A stretch of 33,955 nucleotides of DNA, from assembly GCA_001184405.1 (NCBI GenBank), contig LFMX01000050.1, forward strand, positions 1-33,955. Direction: 5' to 3'. Positions within the stretch are counted from its first letter, which is position 1, and every line of letters begins with the position of its first letter. Source of the DNA: Candidatus Burkholderia humilis. Lineage in GTDB: Bacteria; Pseudomonadota; Gammaproteobacteria; Burkholderiales; Burkholderiaceae. Shown here piece after piece: positions 21,774-31,465 of the stretch. The notes beneath the pieces were generated by a model. That model saw only the letters and a list, made by a program, of their open reading frames with translations, ran no database searches and was not told where the DNA came from. A program made the position numbers and the translations under genes.

Positions 21774-22916
21774 ATGGCGATCTCCCTCGACGAACTGGTC
21801 AAGCGCTTTGGCGGCGAAGTCGTCGGCCAGGGCGATTATCGTGTCGAGGGTCTCGCGCCGCTCGACAAGGCCGGTCCCGCGCAACTCGCGTTTCTCGCCA
21901 ATCAGAAGTATCTGCCGCAGGTTGAAAGCATACGCGCGGGCGCGGTACTGATTTCGCCGGCGGATCTCGAGAAACTGTCTCAGCGTGACGGCGGAAATTT
22001 TATCGTCACGCCGAATCCTTACGCTTATTTCGCACGCGTGGCGCAGGCGTTCATCGATCTGGCGACGCCGAAAGCCGTGGCCGGGGTGCATCCGAGTGCG
22101 TATGTCGATCCGGCCGCGAAGGTCGCGGCGAGCGCCGTGATCGGTCCGCACGTGACGGTGGAAGCGGGCGCGGTGGTTGGCGAGCGCGTGAAGCTGGACG
22201 CGGGCGTGGTCGTCGGCCGTGGCGTGAAGCTCGGCGACGATGTGCATCTTTATCCCAACGTCACTTTGTATCACGGCTGCAAGCTCGGCGCGCGCGTGAT
22301 CGTTCACGCGGGCGTGGTGATCGGCGCGGATGGTTTCGGTTTTGCGCCGGATTTCGTCGACGAAGGCGATGCGCGCACCGGCAGCTGGGTGAAAATTCCT
22401 CAGGTCGGCGCAGTGGATATCGCCGATGACGTCGAGATCGGCGCGAACACGACGATCGATCGCGGCGCGATGGCGGATACCGTGATCGAAGAATGCGTGA
22501 AGATCGACAATCTCGTGCAGATCGGGCACAACTGTCGCATTGGCGCGTACACGGTCATTGCCGGGTGCGCGGGCATCGCGGGGAGCACGAATATCGGCAA
22601 ACACTGCATGATCGGCGGCGCGGTGGGTATCGCCGGTCACGTGATGCTGGCGGATTACGTGATCGTCACGGCGCAGTCAGGCGTGTCGAAATCGCTGACG
22701 AAGGCGGGCATGTACACCAGCGCGTTTCCGGCCGTGCCGCACGCGGACTGGAACAAGAGCGCGGCGCTCGTTCGCAATCTGGACAAGCTGCGCGATCGTA
22801 TCAAGGCACTGGAAACGGCGCTTGGCGAGCGCGGCGCTGTTAAGGGCGACGACGCTAATCTATCGAAAAGCAAGAGCGGGCCGAAACAAGCCGCCGACGA
22901 ACCAACACAAATGTAA
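21774..22916 (+). CDS. lpxD: UDP-3-O-acylglucosamine N-acyltransferase LpxD
   Basis: 380 residues. Third step of lipid A synthesis, adding the N-linked hydroxyacyl chain. N-terminal uridine-binding domain (1-100), then a left-handed beta-helix of hexapeptide repeats (about 105-330) containing [10 protein letters not shown] and catalytic His252 in QIGHNCRIG, and a C-terminal helix (345-360). The tail (361-380) is a short Lys/Asp-rich extension. The start follows the skp stop by 20 bases, with AACGAGGAG at 21753-21761. Confidence 0.97.
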   Translation: MAISLDELVKRFGGEVVGQGDYRVEGLAPLDKAGPAQLAFLANQKYLPQVESIRAGAVLISPADLEKLSQRDGGNFIVTPNPYAYFARVAQAFIDLATPKAVAGVHPSAYVDPAAKVAASAVIGPHVTVEAGAVVGERVKLDAGVVVGRGVKLGDDVHLYPNVTLYHGCKLGARVIVHAGVVIGADGFGFAPDFVDEGDARTGSWVKIPQVGAVDIADDVEIGANTTIDRGAMADTVIEECVKIDNLVQIGHNCRIGAYTVIAGCAGIAGSTNIGKHCMIGGAVGIAGHVMLADYVIVTAQSGVSKSLTKAGMYTSAFPAVPHADWNKSAALVRNLDKLRDRIKALETALGERGAVKGDDANLSKSKSGPKQAADEPTQM

Positions 22917-22992
22917 TAAGACGGGCGCCACGCGAGCACGCGGCGTCCGCAGTCAAATTTCCACGCACGACACGCGTGCGCGCAGAACGACC

Positions 22993-23451
22993 ATGAGCAC
23001 AGAAAAAATCAATCTCGATATCCACAAGATCCTCACGCTGCTGCCGCATCGGTATCCGATCCTGCTCGTGGACCGCGTGCTCGAACTCGAGCCGCACAAA
23101 AGCATCAAAGCGCTGAAGAACGTGTCGATCAACGAGCCGTATTTTCAGGGTCACTTCCCGACGCGTCCGGTCATGCCGGGCGTGCTCATTCTGGAAGCGC
23201 TCGCGCAGACCGCGGCGCTTTTGACCTTCGCCGAAGAGCCGCACGACCCGGAGAAGACGCTGTACTACTTCGTCGGTATCGATGGCGCGCGTTTCAAGCG
23301 CGTGGTGGAGCCGGGCGATCAGTTGATCCTCAATGTCATGTTCGAGCGGTACATGCGCGGCATCTGGAAGTTCAAGGCGCGCGCCAAAGTCGACGGCGCC
23401 GTCGCCGCCGAAGCCGAGCTGATGTGTACTGTCAAGAACACGGATGCCTAA
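22993..23451 (+). CDS. fabZ: 3-hydroxyacyl-[ACP] dehydratase FabZ
   Basis: 152 residues. Dehydrates 3-hydroxyacyl-ACP in fatty acid elongation and so competes with LpxA/LpxD for hydroxyacyl-ACP. The hot-dog fold signature is intact: [12 protein letters not shown] (17-28), QGHFP with catalytic His54, and [14 protein letters not shown] with Glu68. The ATG at 22993 is chosen on length and on family N-terminus ([14 protein letters not shown]); an open frame runs back into lpxD but is not family-like. It sits 76 bases after lpxD. Confidence 0.97.
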   Translation: MSTEKINLDIHKILTLLPHRYPILLVDRVLELEPHKSIKALKNVSINEPYFQGHFPTRPVMPGVLILEALAQTAALLTFAEEPHDPEKTLYYFVGIDGARFKRVVEPGDQLILNVMFERYMRGIWKFKARAKVDGAVAAEAELMCTVKNTDA

Positions 23452-23515
23452 GGGCTTCAATTTTTCAGGTCCGCGTTCATCGTAACGAGCAGCACGAACA
23501 GCATAGGCAAAGCGC

Positions 23516-24304
23516 ATGAGCAAGATTCACCCAACCGCGATCATCGAGCCGGGCGCGCAGCTCGACGAATCCGTCGAGATCGGGCCGTACGCGGTCGTCG
23601 GTACGCACGTCGTGATCGGCGCGGGCACGACCGTCGGTTCGCATAGCGTGATCGAAGGACATACGACGATCGGTCAAGAGAACCGCATCGGGCATTACGC
23701 GTCGATCGGCGGACGCCCACAGGACATGAAGTACAAGGGCGAGCCGACGCGTCTCGAAATCGGCGATCGCAACACCATTCGCGAATTCACGACGCTGCAT
23801 ACCGGCACAGTGCAGGACCAGAGCCTGACGTCGATCGGCAGCGACTGCTGGATTATGGCATATGTGCACGTCGGGCACGACTGCCGGCTGGGCAGCAACG
23901 TCATCATGTCGAGCAACGCGCAACTGGCCGGACACGTGATCGTCGGCGATCACGTGATCGTCGGCGGCATGTCGGGCGTGCACCAGTTCGTTCGTATCGG
24001 CGCGCATTCCATGCTGGGCGGCGCTTCCGCGCTCGTGCAGGACGTGCCGCCGTTCGTCATCGCGGCGGGCAACAAGGCCGAGCCGCACGGTATCAACGTG
24101 GAAGGGCTGCGTCGCCGCGGGTTCACGCCGGACGCGATTTCCGCGCTGCGGCAGGCGTATCGCATCGTGTACAAGAGTGGGTTGTCGCTCGAAGAGGCGA
24201 AGCTGCAGTTGAAGGAACTGAGCGCGGCGGGCGGCGAAGGCGATGCGCCCGTCAAGGATTTCCTCGATTTCATCGCGACGTCGCAGCGCGGCATCATCCG
24301 CTAA
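23516..24304 (+). CDS. lpxA: UDP-N-acetylglucosamine acyltransferase LpxA
   Basis: 262 residues. First step of lipid A synthesis, moving hydroxyacyl from ACP to UDP-GlcNAc. Hexapeptide beta-helix (1-190), with catalytic His121 in [11 protein letters not shown] and the usual [11 protein letters not shown] loop, then a C-terminal helical domain (195-262). Family start [14 protein letters not shown]. Found 64 bases after fabZ and 12 before lpxB. Confidence 0.97.
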   Translation: MSKIHPTAIIEPGAQLDESVEIGPYAVVGTHVVIGAGTTVGSHSVIEGHTTIGQENRIGHYASIGGRPQDMKYKGEPTRLEIGDRNTIREFTTLHTGTVQDQSLTSIGSDCWIMAYVHVGHDCRLGSNVIMSSNAQLAGHVIVGDHVIVGGMSGVHQFVRIGAHSMLGGASALVQDVPPFVIAAGNKAEPHGINVEGLRRRGFTPDAISALRQAYRIVYKSGLSLEEAKLQLKELSAAGGEGDAPVKDFLDFIATSQRGIIR

Positions 24305-24316
24305 GAACGCCGCCCG

Positions 24317-25483
24317 ATGACGCTGATCACTCATCCGCCACGCGTCGCAATGGTCGCCGGCGAGCCCTCTGGCGACCTGCTCGCCGCTTCCTTGCTAAAC
24401 GGACTGCACACGGTTCTGCCCGAAGACACGCGTTATAGCGGCATCGGCGGACCGCGCATGACGGCCGCCGGTTTCGAAGCGCACTGGCCGATGGACAAGC
24501 TCTCCGTGCGCGGCTATGTCGAAGCGCTGAAGCACATTCCGGAAATTCTCGGCATCCGCAACGAGATCAAGCGGCAATTGCTCGCGGAACCGCCTTCGGT
24601 GTTCATCGGCGTGGACGCGCCCGATTTCAATTTCGGGCTCGAGCAGCCGTTGCGCGAAGCGGGCATTCCGACCGTGCATTTCGTATGTCCGTCGATCTGG
24701 GCGTGGCGCGGCGGGCGCATCAAGAAAATCGTGAAGGCCGTCGATCACATGCTGTGCGTGTTTCCGTTCGAAACCGCGCTGCTGGAGAAGTCGGGCGTCG
24801 CGGCGACTTACGTCGGTCATCCGCTCGCCGATGAAATCCCGCTCGAACCCGACACGATGGGCGCGCGGCGTGAACTGGGCATCGCGCAGGGCGCGGCGGT
24901 GGTCGCCGTGTTGCCGGGCAGTCGCCGCTCGGAGATCGAGCTGATCGGCCCGACGTTTTTTGACGCGATGGAACTGATGCAGCTTCGCGAGTCGAACGTG
25001 CGTTTCCTGATGCCTGCGGCGAATGCGGGCTTGTGCGCGTTGCTGCAGCCGCTGGTGGACGCGCATCCGCATCTGAATCTGACGATCACCGATGGCAACG
25101 CCCAGCGCGCCATGACTGCCGCCGACGCGATTCTCGTGAAGAGCGGCACGGTCACGCTCGAAGCCGCGCTGCTCAAGAAGCCGATGGTCATCTCGTACAA
25201 GGTGCCCTGGCTCACGGGTCAGATCATGAAGCGGCAGGGTTATTTGCCGTACGTGGGCCTGCCGAACATTCTGGCGGGGCGCTTCGTCGTGCCGGGAATT
25301 CTGCAGCATTTCGCGACGCCCGAAGCGCTCGCCGATGCCACGCTGAAACAGTTGAACGATGACGCCAACCGCCGTACCCTGACGGAAATCTTCACCGATA
25401 TGCACATCGCGCTGCGGCAGAACACGTCACAGCGGGCGGCCGAGGCGGTCGCGCGAGTGCTCGAAACGCGGGGTCCGCGATAA
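24317..25483 (+). CDS. lpxB: Lipid A disaccharide synthase LpxB
   Basis: 388 residues. A GT19 glycosyltransferase that joins lipid X to UDP-2,3-diacylglucosamine. N-terminal [31 protein letters not shown], and the C-terminal [20 protein letters not shown] and [14 protein letters not shown] are all present, the usual length. The TAA stop shares its last base with the rnhB ATG. Confidence 0.97.
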   Translation: MTLITHPPRVAMVAGEPSGDLLAASLLNGLHTVLPEDTRYSGIGGPRMTAAGFEAHWPMDKLSVRGYVEALKHIPEILGIRNEIKRQLLAEPPSVFIGVDAPDFNFGLEQPLREAGIPTVHFVCPSIWAWRGGRIKKIVKAVDHMLCVFPFETALLEKSGVAATYVGHPLADEIPLEPDTMGARRELGIAQGAAVVAVLPGSRRSEIELIGPTFFDAMELMQLRESNVRFLMPAANAGLCALLQPLVDAHPHLNLTITDGNAQRAMTAADAILVKSGTVTLEAALLKKPMVISYKVPWLTGQIMKRQGYLPYVGLPNILAGRFVVPGILQHFATPEALADATLKQLNDDANRRTLTEIFTDMHIALRQNTSQRAAEAVARVLETRGPR

Positions 25484-26175
25484 TGGCGGCAAAGCAAACG
25501 GCTCAGGCAGGACTCGACTTCAGCTCACCGCTGGATGTGATTTGCGGCGTGGACGAAGCCGGTCGCGGACCGCTGGCCGGTCCGGTGGTCGCGGCGGCGG
25601 TCATTTTCGATCCGTCGAAGTCGCGCATCAACGGTCTAGACGATTCGAAGGCGCTGAGCGCAAAGCGGCGCGAAGAGCTGTACGAGAAGATCGTCGATCG
25701 GGCGCTGGCGTATTGCATCGCGTCGGCGAGCGTCGAGGAAATCGACACCATCAATATTCTGCACGCCTCCATGCTCGCGATGAAGCGCGCGGTCGAAGGG
25801 TTGTCCGTCGAGCCGACGCTTGTCAAGGTCGATGGCAATCGCTGTCCGGTCCTGTCGATTCGAAGCGAAGCGGTTATCGGCGGCGATGCGCTCGTCAAAC
25901 AAATTTCGGCTGCATCGATTTTGGCGAAGGTGACGCGCGATCGCATGCTGGTCGAGTTGCACGAGGTGCATCCGATGTACGGTTTCAACGTGCATTCGGG
26001 TTACGGCACGCCGCAGCATCTCAAGGCGCTGCGCGAGCATGGGCCGTGCGTGCACCATCGGCGATCGTTCGCGCCGGTGCGCGAGGCGCATGCGCTCGTT
26101 TTCGGCTCCGTGTTGCCTGCGATCGCGCTGGAAGTCATTCATGCGGCGTCGGACCCGGACACGCTTGCGTTCTAA
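25483..26175 (+). CDS. rnhB: Ribonuclease HII
   Basis: 230 residues. Cuts RNA in RNA-DNA hybrids and removes single ribonucleotides. [14 protein letters not shown] gives the active-site Asp24 and Glu25; Asp117 lies in VDGNRCP, and the later acidic segment [10 protein letters not shown] follows. The start overlaps the lpxB stop by one base (TAATG), giving coupling. The C-terminus ([21 protein letters not shown]) extends somewhat past the usual end. Confidence 0.96.
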   Translation: MAAKQTAQAGLDFSSPLDVICGVDEAGRGPLAGPVVAAAVIFDPSKSRINGLDDSKALSAKRREELYEKIVDRALAYCIASASVEEIDTINILHASMLAMKRAVEGLSVEPTLVKVDGNRCPVLSIRSEAVIGGDALVKQISAASILAKVTRDRMLVELHEVHPMYGFNVHSGYGTPQHLKALREHGPCVHHRRSFAPVREAHALVFGSVLPAIALEVIHAASDPDTLAF

Positions 26176-26190
26176 GCTGCTTCTTCTCAC

Positions 26191-26979
26191 GTGAAATCCA
26201 TCACTTCGCGGGATAACCCGCTTTACAAGCGCATCAAGGCGCTCGTCGAATCGACCGCGCAGCAGCGGCGTAGCGGTCATGCTCTGCTCGAAGGTTTGCA
26301 TCTGGCGTCGGCTTATCTCGATACGGCAGGGCGTCTGCCGGAGACTTGTGTCGTTACTGAGGGTGCTTTATCGCACGATGAGGCGCGCGTGATTGTTGGG
26401 CATATCGAAGAGAAACGTGTCGTCGTGTTGCCGGATGCGCTTTTTGGGCAGCTTTCCAGCGTTGTGCACGGTGTCGGTATGTTGCTGCTGGTCGAAAAGA
26501 TTGATGCGGTTAAGCCTGAGCGAATTGGTGATTCCTGCGTGATTCTGGATGGTATTCAGGATGCCGGGAATGTCGGATCGATTTTGCGTAGCGCGGCGGC
26601 AGCGGGGATTTCGCGCGTGTTCTGTGCGCCGGGGACAGCGTATGCATGGTCTTCCAAGGTGCTGCGCTCGGGTATGGGAGCGCACTTTTTGCTCGATATT
26701 TTCGAGGATGTCGAGCCTTCTGATTTATTGGCTCGGCTTGATGCGCCCGTGACTATCACCGATTCGCATGGTGTTTCTGCGATCTACGATTGCGATTTAT
26801 CGGGTGCGATTGCCTGGGTGTTTGGGAATGAAGGTGCAGGCGTTTCGCAGGTTTGGCGTGATGCTTTTCCGCAGAGGGTGACTATTCCGCAGCCGGGCGG
26901 TATGGAGTCTCTTAATGTTGCGGCGGCCGCCGCGGTTTGTCTTTTTGAGCAGTGTCGGCAGAAGGGTTTGCTGCGCTGA
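26191..26979 (+). CDS. SpoU/TrmH-family RNA 2'-O-methyltransferase
   Basis: 262 residues. SAM-dependent ribose methylation of rRNA or tRNA; a SPOUT trefoil-knot enzyme. An N-terminal substrate-binding domain (about 1-100, including SGHALLEGLHLASAYLD) is followed by the three motifs: ILDGIQDAGNVGSILRSAAA, WVFGNEGAGVS and IPQPGGMESLNVAAAAAVCL. The start is GTG at 26191, only 15 bases after rnhB, with no clear ribosome site. Third positions from about 26330 onward are notably richer in T than in the neighbours. Closest to RlmB/TrmH-type proteins, but the target base cannot be named from sequence. Confidence 0.9.
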   Translation: MKSITSRDNPLYKRIKALVESTAQQRRSGHALLEGLHLASAYLDTAGRLPETCVVTEGALSHDEARVIVGHIEEKRVVVLPDALFGQLSSVVHGVGMLLLVEKIDAVKPERIGDSCVILDGIQDAGNVGSILRSAAAAGISRVFCAPGTAYAWSSKVLRSGMGAHFLLDIFEDVEPSDLLARLDAPVTITDSHGVSAIYDCDLSGAIAWVFGNEGAGVSQVWRDAFPQRVTIPQPGGMESLNVAAAAAVCLFEQCRQKGLLR

Positions 26980-27085
26980 TTTTGCTGTTTTTCAAGCTGC
27001 GCTTGGGCTTTAGGTGGTGTTGTTTTTTTCGTGCAAAGTGCTGCTGGTTTCTTGTCTTTTTATTCAGTAGCCCCTTACCCAAAAC

Positions 27086-27931
27086 TCACATCCCCAAAAA
27101 AAGCGCTAGTAATAAGAAATAAGAAGGCCGCTCAGACTTAATCTCCTGCAAGATCGTAGTAGCAATCTCCTCAATCGACTTATGAGTCGAAGAAAGCCAC
27201 TTCACGCCTTCGCGCTTCATCATCATCTCGGCTTCGTTGATCTCATAACGACAATTCTCGAGCGCCGCATACTTACTCCCCGGCCGCCGCTCGTTACGAA
27301 TCTCAGCGAGCCGTTGCGCATCGATCGAAAGGCCGAACATTTTCTCGCGATGCTCAAGCAAAGGCGTAGGCAGCTTACCCCGCTCGAAATCCTCAGGAAT
27401 CAAAGGATAGTTCGCCGCCTTCACCCCGTACTGCATAGCAAGATAAAGACTGGTAGGCGTCTTGCCGCTACGAGAAACGCCCACAAGAATCACATCCGCC
27501 TCGGCAAGATTGGGATTGGACTGCCCATCATCATGCGCGAGGGAAAAGTTGATAGCCTCGATGCGATTCTTGTATTCCTCGGTATCCGCGTTCTGGTGAA
27601 CGCGTCCCATCGCATGCGTGGACTTGATTTCCAGTTCCTGTTCGAGCGGCTCGATAAACGTCTGGAACATATCGAGCACGAGCGCATTGCACCCCTTGAC
27701 GACCTCGTTCGATGCGCTGTCCACCAGCGTGGTGAAGACAATAGGCCTGCGCCCGTCGAGCGCCACGGCTTCGTTGATCTTTTCGACCGTCGCATAAGCC
27801 TTGTCGATTGAATCGACGAACGGCACACGCACGAGCCGGAATTTTTGGTCGAACTGGGCGAGGATCGAATGCGCGAAAGTCTCGGCAGTGATCCCGGTCC
27901 CGTCGGAAACGATGAATACGGAAGGCGGCAT
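27086..27931 (-). CDS. ppsR: PEP synthase regulatory protein (bifunctional kinase/pyrophosphorylase)
   Basis: 281 residues. Phosphorylates and dephosphorylates PEP synthase at a threonine near its active-site histidine, switching it off and on. The family start VFIVSDGTGITAETFAHS, the P-loop GVSRSGKTPTS (151-161), and YPLIPEDFERGKLP and NERRPGSKYA are intact. The ATG at 27931 is chosen on family N-terminus; the frame also opens at TTG 27979, and neither start has a good ribosome site. After the usual end (...SERPSY, 271 residues) the frame runs on for ten hydrophobic residues, FLLLALFLGM. It is divergent from ppsA, its target. Confidence 0.95.
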   Translation of the reverse strand: MPPSVFIVSDGTGITAETFAHSILAQFDQKFRLVRVPFVDSIDKAYATVEKINEAVALDGRRPIVFTTLVDSASNEVVKGCNALVLDMFQTFIEPLEQELEIKSTHAMGRVHQNADTEEYKNRIEAINFSLAHDDGQSNPNLAEADVILVGVSRSGKTPTSLYLAMQYGVKAANYPLIPEDFERGKLPTPLLEHREKMFGLSIDAQRLAEIRNERRPGSKYAALENCRYEINEAEMMMKREGVKWLSSTHKSIEEIATTILQEIKSERPSYFLLLALFLGM

Positions 27932-28431
27932 CGGCGTAAAACGAACGAAAAAAGGGAACGGAGGGGCGAGTGCACTCAAACGATATCACTTCGAGCACGG
28001 CCGCCCGGAAAGACCTGTGTTAAGGTTACTGGCCGCTGAGAATGCGCTGGATGTGGCGGCGCCGTACGCAGCCCCACGAACAGGCGCTTAAGAGCTCGAT
28101 TTTGCCGTGGAACGGCTGCCCCGGATGAAACAATTTTGAAAATCGGCAAGGTAGAATAGCGGCAACCTGTTCGATAAGCAATTGCGGACAAATTGATTCG
28201 GATTTTCGTCAAATCGCGGTCGTTTCGTGGCTTTTCGTTAGGTAAATCCACGTTTTCGAGCAGATTTCGGACGTGCCGCTTCCATTTGAGCGCGCCACGG
28301 TTCTCGTAAGCGCCGCATCCCCGAAGGTTTATCAAACAGGTTGTGCGAGATGCGCGGCACGCTTCCAATGAGCGCCTGCGCATGTGAGCCCACTCGTGCG
28401 ATCGAGAATTTCATCCACCTTAGGGGCTTAT
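27932..28431. other. ppsR/ppsA divergent intergenic region (500 bp)
   Basis: No gene recognised. It should hold the promoters for ppsR (minus) and ppsA (plus). It is AT-richer around 28125-28250. A small dyad ATTTT-G-AAAAT lies at 28133-28143, with TAGAAT at 28152-28157 nearby, but no well-spaced -35 partner. Open frames across it (for example minus 27976-28383) have no family character. Confidence 0.6.
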
Positions 28432-30849
28432 ATGACTAACGCAGTCAATGTTGCGAACGATGTCGCAAAGGATCAGGCGTATGTAGTTCCATTCGAGCAG
28501 TTGCGAATGACCGACGTGGAAATCGTCGGGGGCAAGAACGCGTCGCTTGGCGAAATGATCAGCCAGCTTTCCGAAGCCGGCGTTCAGGTGCCGACGGGCT
28601 TTGCCACGACCGCGCTAGCATTCCGCGACTTCTTCCAGCATAACGACTTGACGGACCGCATCGCCAAACGTCTCGAGACGCTCGACGTCGATGACGTGAA
28701 GGCGCTTGCCGAATGTGGCAAGGAAATCCGTCAGTGGATCGTCGACGCGCCGCTGCAGCCGCGTCTCGAAGACGAAATCCGTCGCCAGTTCGACATCCTC
28801 CAGAACGGCTCGCCCGACGAGCTTTCGTTCGCCGTGCGCTCGTCCGCGAACGCCGAGGATTTGCCCGATGCATCGTTCGCGGGCCAGCAGGAAAGCTATC
28901 TCAACGTGGTCGGCATCGACGACGTGCTCGATCGCATGAAGCACGTGTTCGCGTCGTTGTATAACGACCGCGCCATTTCGTATCGCGTTCATAAGGGCTT
29001 TACGCATGCGGAAGTCGCGTTGTCGGCGGGCGTGCAGCGCATGGTGCGCTCGGACGTCGGCGCGGCGGGCGTGATGTTCACCATCGATACCGAATCCGGC
29101 TTCAAGGAAACCGTGTTCATCACGGCGAGCTACGGTCTGGGCGAAACGGTCGTGCAGGGCGCGGTGAATCCGGACGAGTTCCACGTTTTCAAGCAGACGC
29201 TCGAACAGGGCAAGTATCCGATCATCCGCCGTTCCATCGGCTCGAAGCTCGTCAAGATGGAATTCACGAAGCCGGGCGAACCGGGCCGCGTGAAGACCGT
29301 CGACGTGCCGCACGAGCAGCGCAACCGTTTCTCGATCACGGACGAAGACGTCATCCAGCTCGCGAAGTACGCGGTGATCATCGAGAAGCACTACGAGCGT
29401 CCGATGGACATCGAGTGGGGCAAGGACGGCCGCGACGGCAAAATCTTCATTCTTCAGGCGCGCCCTGAAACGGTGAAGAGCCAGGCGTCGGGCAAGGCCG
29501 AAATGCGCTTCAAGCTGAAGGGTCAGTCGAACGTGCTCGCAACGGGCCGCGCGATCGGTCAGAAGATCGGCGCAGGTCCGGTGCGCGTGATTCACGATCC
29601 ATCGGAAATGGAACGCGTGCAGCCGGGCGATGTGCTCGTCGCCGACATGACCGACCCGAACTGGGAACCGGTGATGAAACGCGCAGCGGCCATCGTGACG
29701 AATCGCGGCGGTCGTACGTGTCACGCGGCGATCATCGCGCGTGAGTTGGGTGTGCCGGCAGTCGTCGGCTGCGGCGATGCAACCGACATCCTGAAGGACG
29801 GCGCGCTCGTGACCGTTTCGTGCGTGGAAGGCGACGAAGGCAAGATCTACGACGGCCTGCTCGAAACCGAAGTGACCGAAGTGCAGCGCGGCAAACTGCC
29901 GTCGATTCCGGTCAAGATCATGATGAACGTCGGCAATCCGCAACTCGCGTTCGACTTCGCGCAGTTGCCGAACGCGGGCGTGGGCCTCGCGCGACTCGAG
30001 TTCATCATCAACAACAACATCGGCGTGCATCCGAAGGCGATTCTGGAGTACCCGAACATCGACGCGGACCTGAAGAAGGCGGTCGAGAGCGTTGCGCGCG
30101 GACACGCATCGCCGCGTGCGTTCTATGTCGACAAGCTGACCGAAGGCATCGCCACGATCGCGGCGGCGTTCTATCCGAAGCCCGTCATCGTGCGTCTGTC
30201 GGACTTCAAGTCGAACGAGTACAAGAAGCTGATCGGCGGTTCGCGCTACGAGCCGGACGAAGAAAATCCGATGCTCGGTTTCCGTGGTGCGTCGCGCTAC
30301 ATCGCGGACGACTTCGCTGAGGCGTTCCATATGGAATGCGTCGCGCTGAAGAAGGTGCGCAAGGAAATGGGTCTGGACAACGTGCAGATCATGGTGCCAT
30401 TCGTGCGCACGCTGAAGCAGGCGGACCGCGTCGTCGAACTGCTGAAGAAGTTCGGGCTCGAGCGCGGCAAGAACGGCCTCAAGCTCGTGATGATGTGCGA
30501 AGTGCCGTCCAACGCCATTCTCGCCGAGCAGTTCCTGGAGCGCTTCGACGGCTTCTCGATCGGTTCGAACGATTTGACGCAGTTGACGCTCGGTCTCGAT
30601 CGCGATTCCGGCGTGGAATTGCTTGCGGCGGACTTCGACGAGCGCGACGAAGCCGTGCAGTTCATGTTGAAGCGCGCGATCGAAACGTGTCTGAAGCTGA
30701 ACAAGTACGTCGGTATTTGCGGTCAGGGCCCGTCGGATCATCCGGACCTCGCCGAGTGGCTGGCGAAGCAGGGCATCGAGTCGATGTCGCTTAACCCGGA
30801 CACGATCATCGACACGTGGCAGCAACTGGGCAAGACCTTGTCAAAATAA
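28432..30849 (+). CDS. ppsA: Phosphoenolpyruvate synthase
   Basis: 805 residues. Makes PEP from pyruvate and ATP in gluconeogenesis. N-terminal ATP-grasp domain ([33 protein letters not shown]), a swivelling phosphohistidine domain with [15 protein letters not shown] (His431), and the C-terminal PEP/pyruvate TIM barrel with [15 protein letters not shown] and catalytic Cys763 in [12 protein letters not shown]. The ATG at 28432 is chosen because AGGGG at 28422-28426 lies 5 bases upstream; a frame open from 28384 adds 16 residues. Regulated by PpsR, encoded divergently. Ends before a strong terminator. Confidence 0.98.
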   Translation: MTNAVNVANDVAKDQAYVVPFEQLRMTDVEIVGGKNASLGEMISQLSEAGVQVPTGFATTALAFRDFFQHNDLTDRIAKRLETLDVDDVKALAECGKEIRQWIVDAPLQPRLEDEIRRQFDILQNGSPDELSFAVRSSANAEDLPDASFAGQQESYLNVVGIDDVLDRMKHVFASLYNDRAISYRVHKGFTHAEVALSAGVQRMVRSDVGAAGVMFTIDTESGFKETVFITASYGLGETVVQGAVNPDEFHVFKQTLEQGKYPIIRRSIGSKLVKMEFTKPGEPGRVKTVDVPHEQRNRFSITDEDVIQLAKYAVIIEKHYERPMDIEWGKDGRDGKIFILQARPETVKSQASGKAEMRFKLKGQSNVLATGRAIGQKIGAGPVRVIHDPSEMERVQPGDVLVADMTDPNWEPVMKRAAAIVTNRGGRTCHAAIIARELGVPAVVGCGDATDILKDGALVTVSCVEGDEGKIYDGLLETEVTEVQRGKLPSIPVKIMMNVGNPQLAFDFAQLPNAGVGLARLEFIINNNIGVHPKAILEYPNIDADLKKAVESVARGHASPRAFYVDKLTEGIATIAAAFYPKPVIVRLSDFKSNEYKKLIGGSRYEPDEENPMLGFRGASRYIADDFAEAFHMECVALKKVRKEMGLDNVQIMVPFVRTLKQADRVVELLKKFGLERGKNGLKLVMMCEVPSNAILAEQFLERFDGFSIGSNDLTQLTLGLDRDSGVELLAADFDERDEAVQFMLKRAIETCLKLNKYVGICGQGPSDHPDLAEWLAKQGIESMSLNPDTIIDTWQQLGKTLSK

Positions 30850-30870
30850 GTCGATGACGCACCTTTCCAC

Positions 30871-30901
30871 TTGCTTTCGGATTGGTGCGGCGTGATATAA
30901 A
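30871..30901 (+). promoter_or_regulatory. Candidate extended -10 promoter for nfeD overlapping the ppsA terminator
   Basis: TTGCTT (30871-30876), a 19-base spacer, then TG-A-TATAAA (30893-30901). The start would fall near 30908, within the left arm of the terminator, so the new transcript would miss half of that arm. Motif match only. Confidence 0.4.
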
Positions 30902-30930
30902 AAACACCCCGGACCGTTCCGGGGTGTTTT
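30901..30930 (+). terminator. Intrinsic terminator after ppsA
   Basis: AAAACACCCCGGA (30901-30913) and TCCGGGGTGTTTT (30918-30930) are perfect 13-bp complements with a CCGT loop, and the U-tract is within the right arm. The nfeD ribosome site begins just 6 bases later. Confidence 0.88.
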
Positions 30931-30943
30931 CGTTTGGAGACCG

Positions 30944-31446
30944 ATGATGGAAACGGGCGGCTTGTTCTGGTGGATCGCGGCGGGCGCGCTAATCGTCGCC
31001 GAGTTGTTCACGGGCACGTTCTATCTGCTAATGATCGCGCTCGGCATGATCGCGGGCGGCGTCGCATACGTGATCGGCGCCATGCCGCATGTGCAGATGG
31101 GCGCAGCGGCGGTGATCGCGCTGATCGCGGTGGCGGTGCTGCACCGCTCGCGATTCGGTAGCTGGAAGCGGCGCAACGACGCATCGCGCGCTGCGGCCGT
31201 GAATCTCGACATCGGCGCGACGCTCGAAGTCGATCAATGGCGCGACCGCCGCGCACGCGCAATGTATCGCGGGGCGCAGTGGGATGTCGAACTCGCGCCG
31301 GGAGAAATGGAAGGCGCGCGGTACGCGCAATGTATCGCGGGGCGCAGTGGGATGTCGAACTCGCGCCGGGAGAAATGGAAGGCGCGCGGTTTTATCGCAT
31401 CACGGCGCTCGATGGCAACCGGTTGATCGCCGCGGCCAAACGCTAG
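30944..31446 (+). pseudogene. nfeD: NfeD-family membrane protein, frameshifted by a 68-bp tandem duplication
   Basis: NfeD proteins have membrane helices and a C-terminal OB fold and act with SPFH proteins in membrane microdomains. The start at 30944 (or ATG 30947, 7 bases after GGAG 30936-30939) gives METGGLFWWIAAGALIVAEL, two to three membrane segments (about 5-66), then the OB domain (from about 85). A perfect 68-bp direct repeat (31255-31322 and 31323-31390) shifts the frame, so the present frame ends at TGA 31424-31426 with a scrambled tail (160 residues). With one copy removed, it reads on through GARFYRITALDGNRLIAAAK to TAG at 31444-31446, 144 residues, the usual NfeD length. The last OB strands are therefore lost now. 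A sequencing or assembly artefact cannot be excluded. The SPFH partner gene follows. Confidence 0.85.
31255..31390. repeat. Perfect 68-bp tandem duplication inside nfeD
   Basis: Bases 31255-31322 are repeated exactly at 31323-31390 (offset 68, no mismatch). Flanking bases differ at both ends. As 68 is not a multiple of 3, the repeat shifts the nfeD frame. Confidence 0.97.
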
Positions 31447-31465
31447 TCTGATAAGGAGAAGAAGA

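Noticed and set aside
28136..28157. TTGAAA and TAGAAT upstream of ppsA as a promoter
   Set aside because: Only 10 bases lie between them, too short for a sigma-70 promoter.
28615..30825. Long minus-strand open frame (736 residues) opposite ppsA
   Set aside because: Antisense shadow of an intact, strongly codon-biased PEP synthase gene; no recognisable motif.
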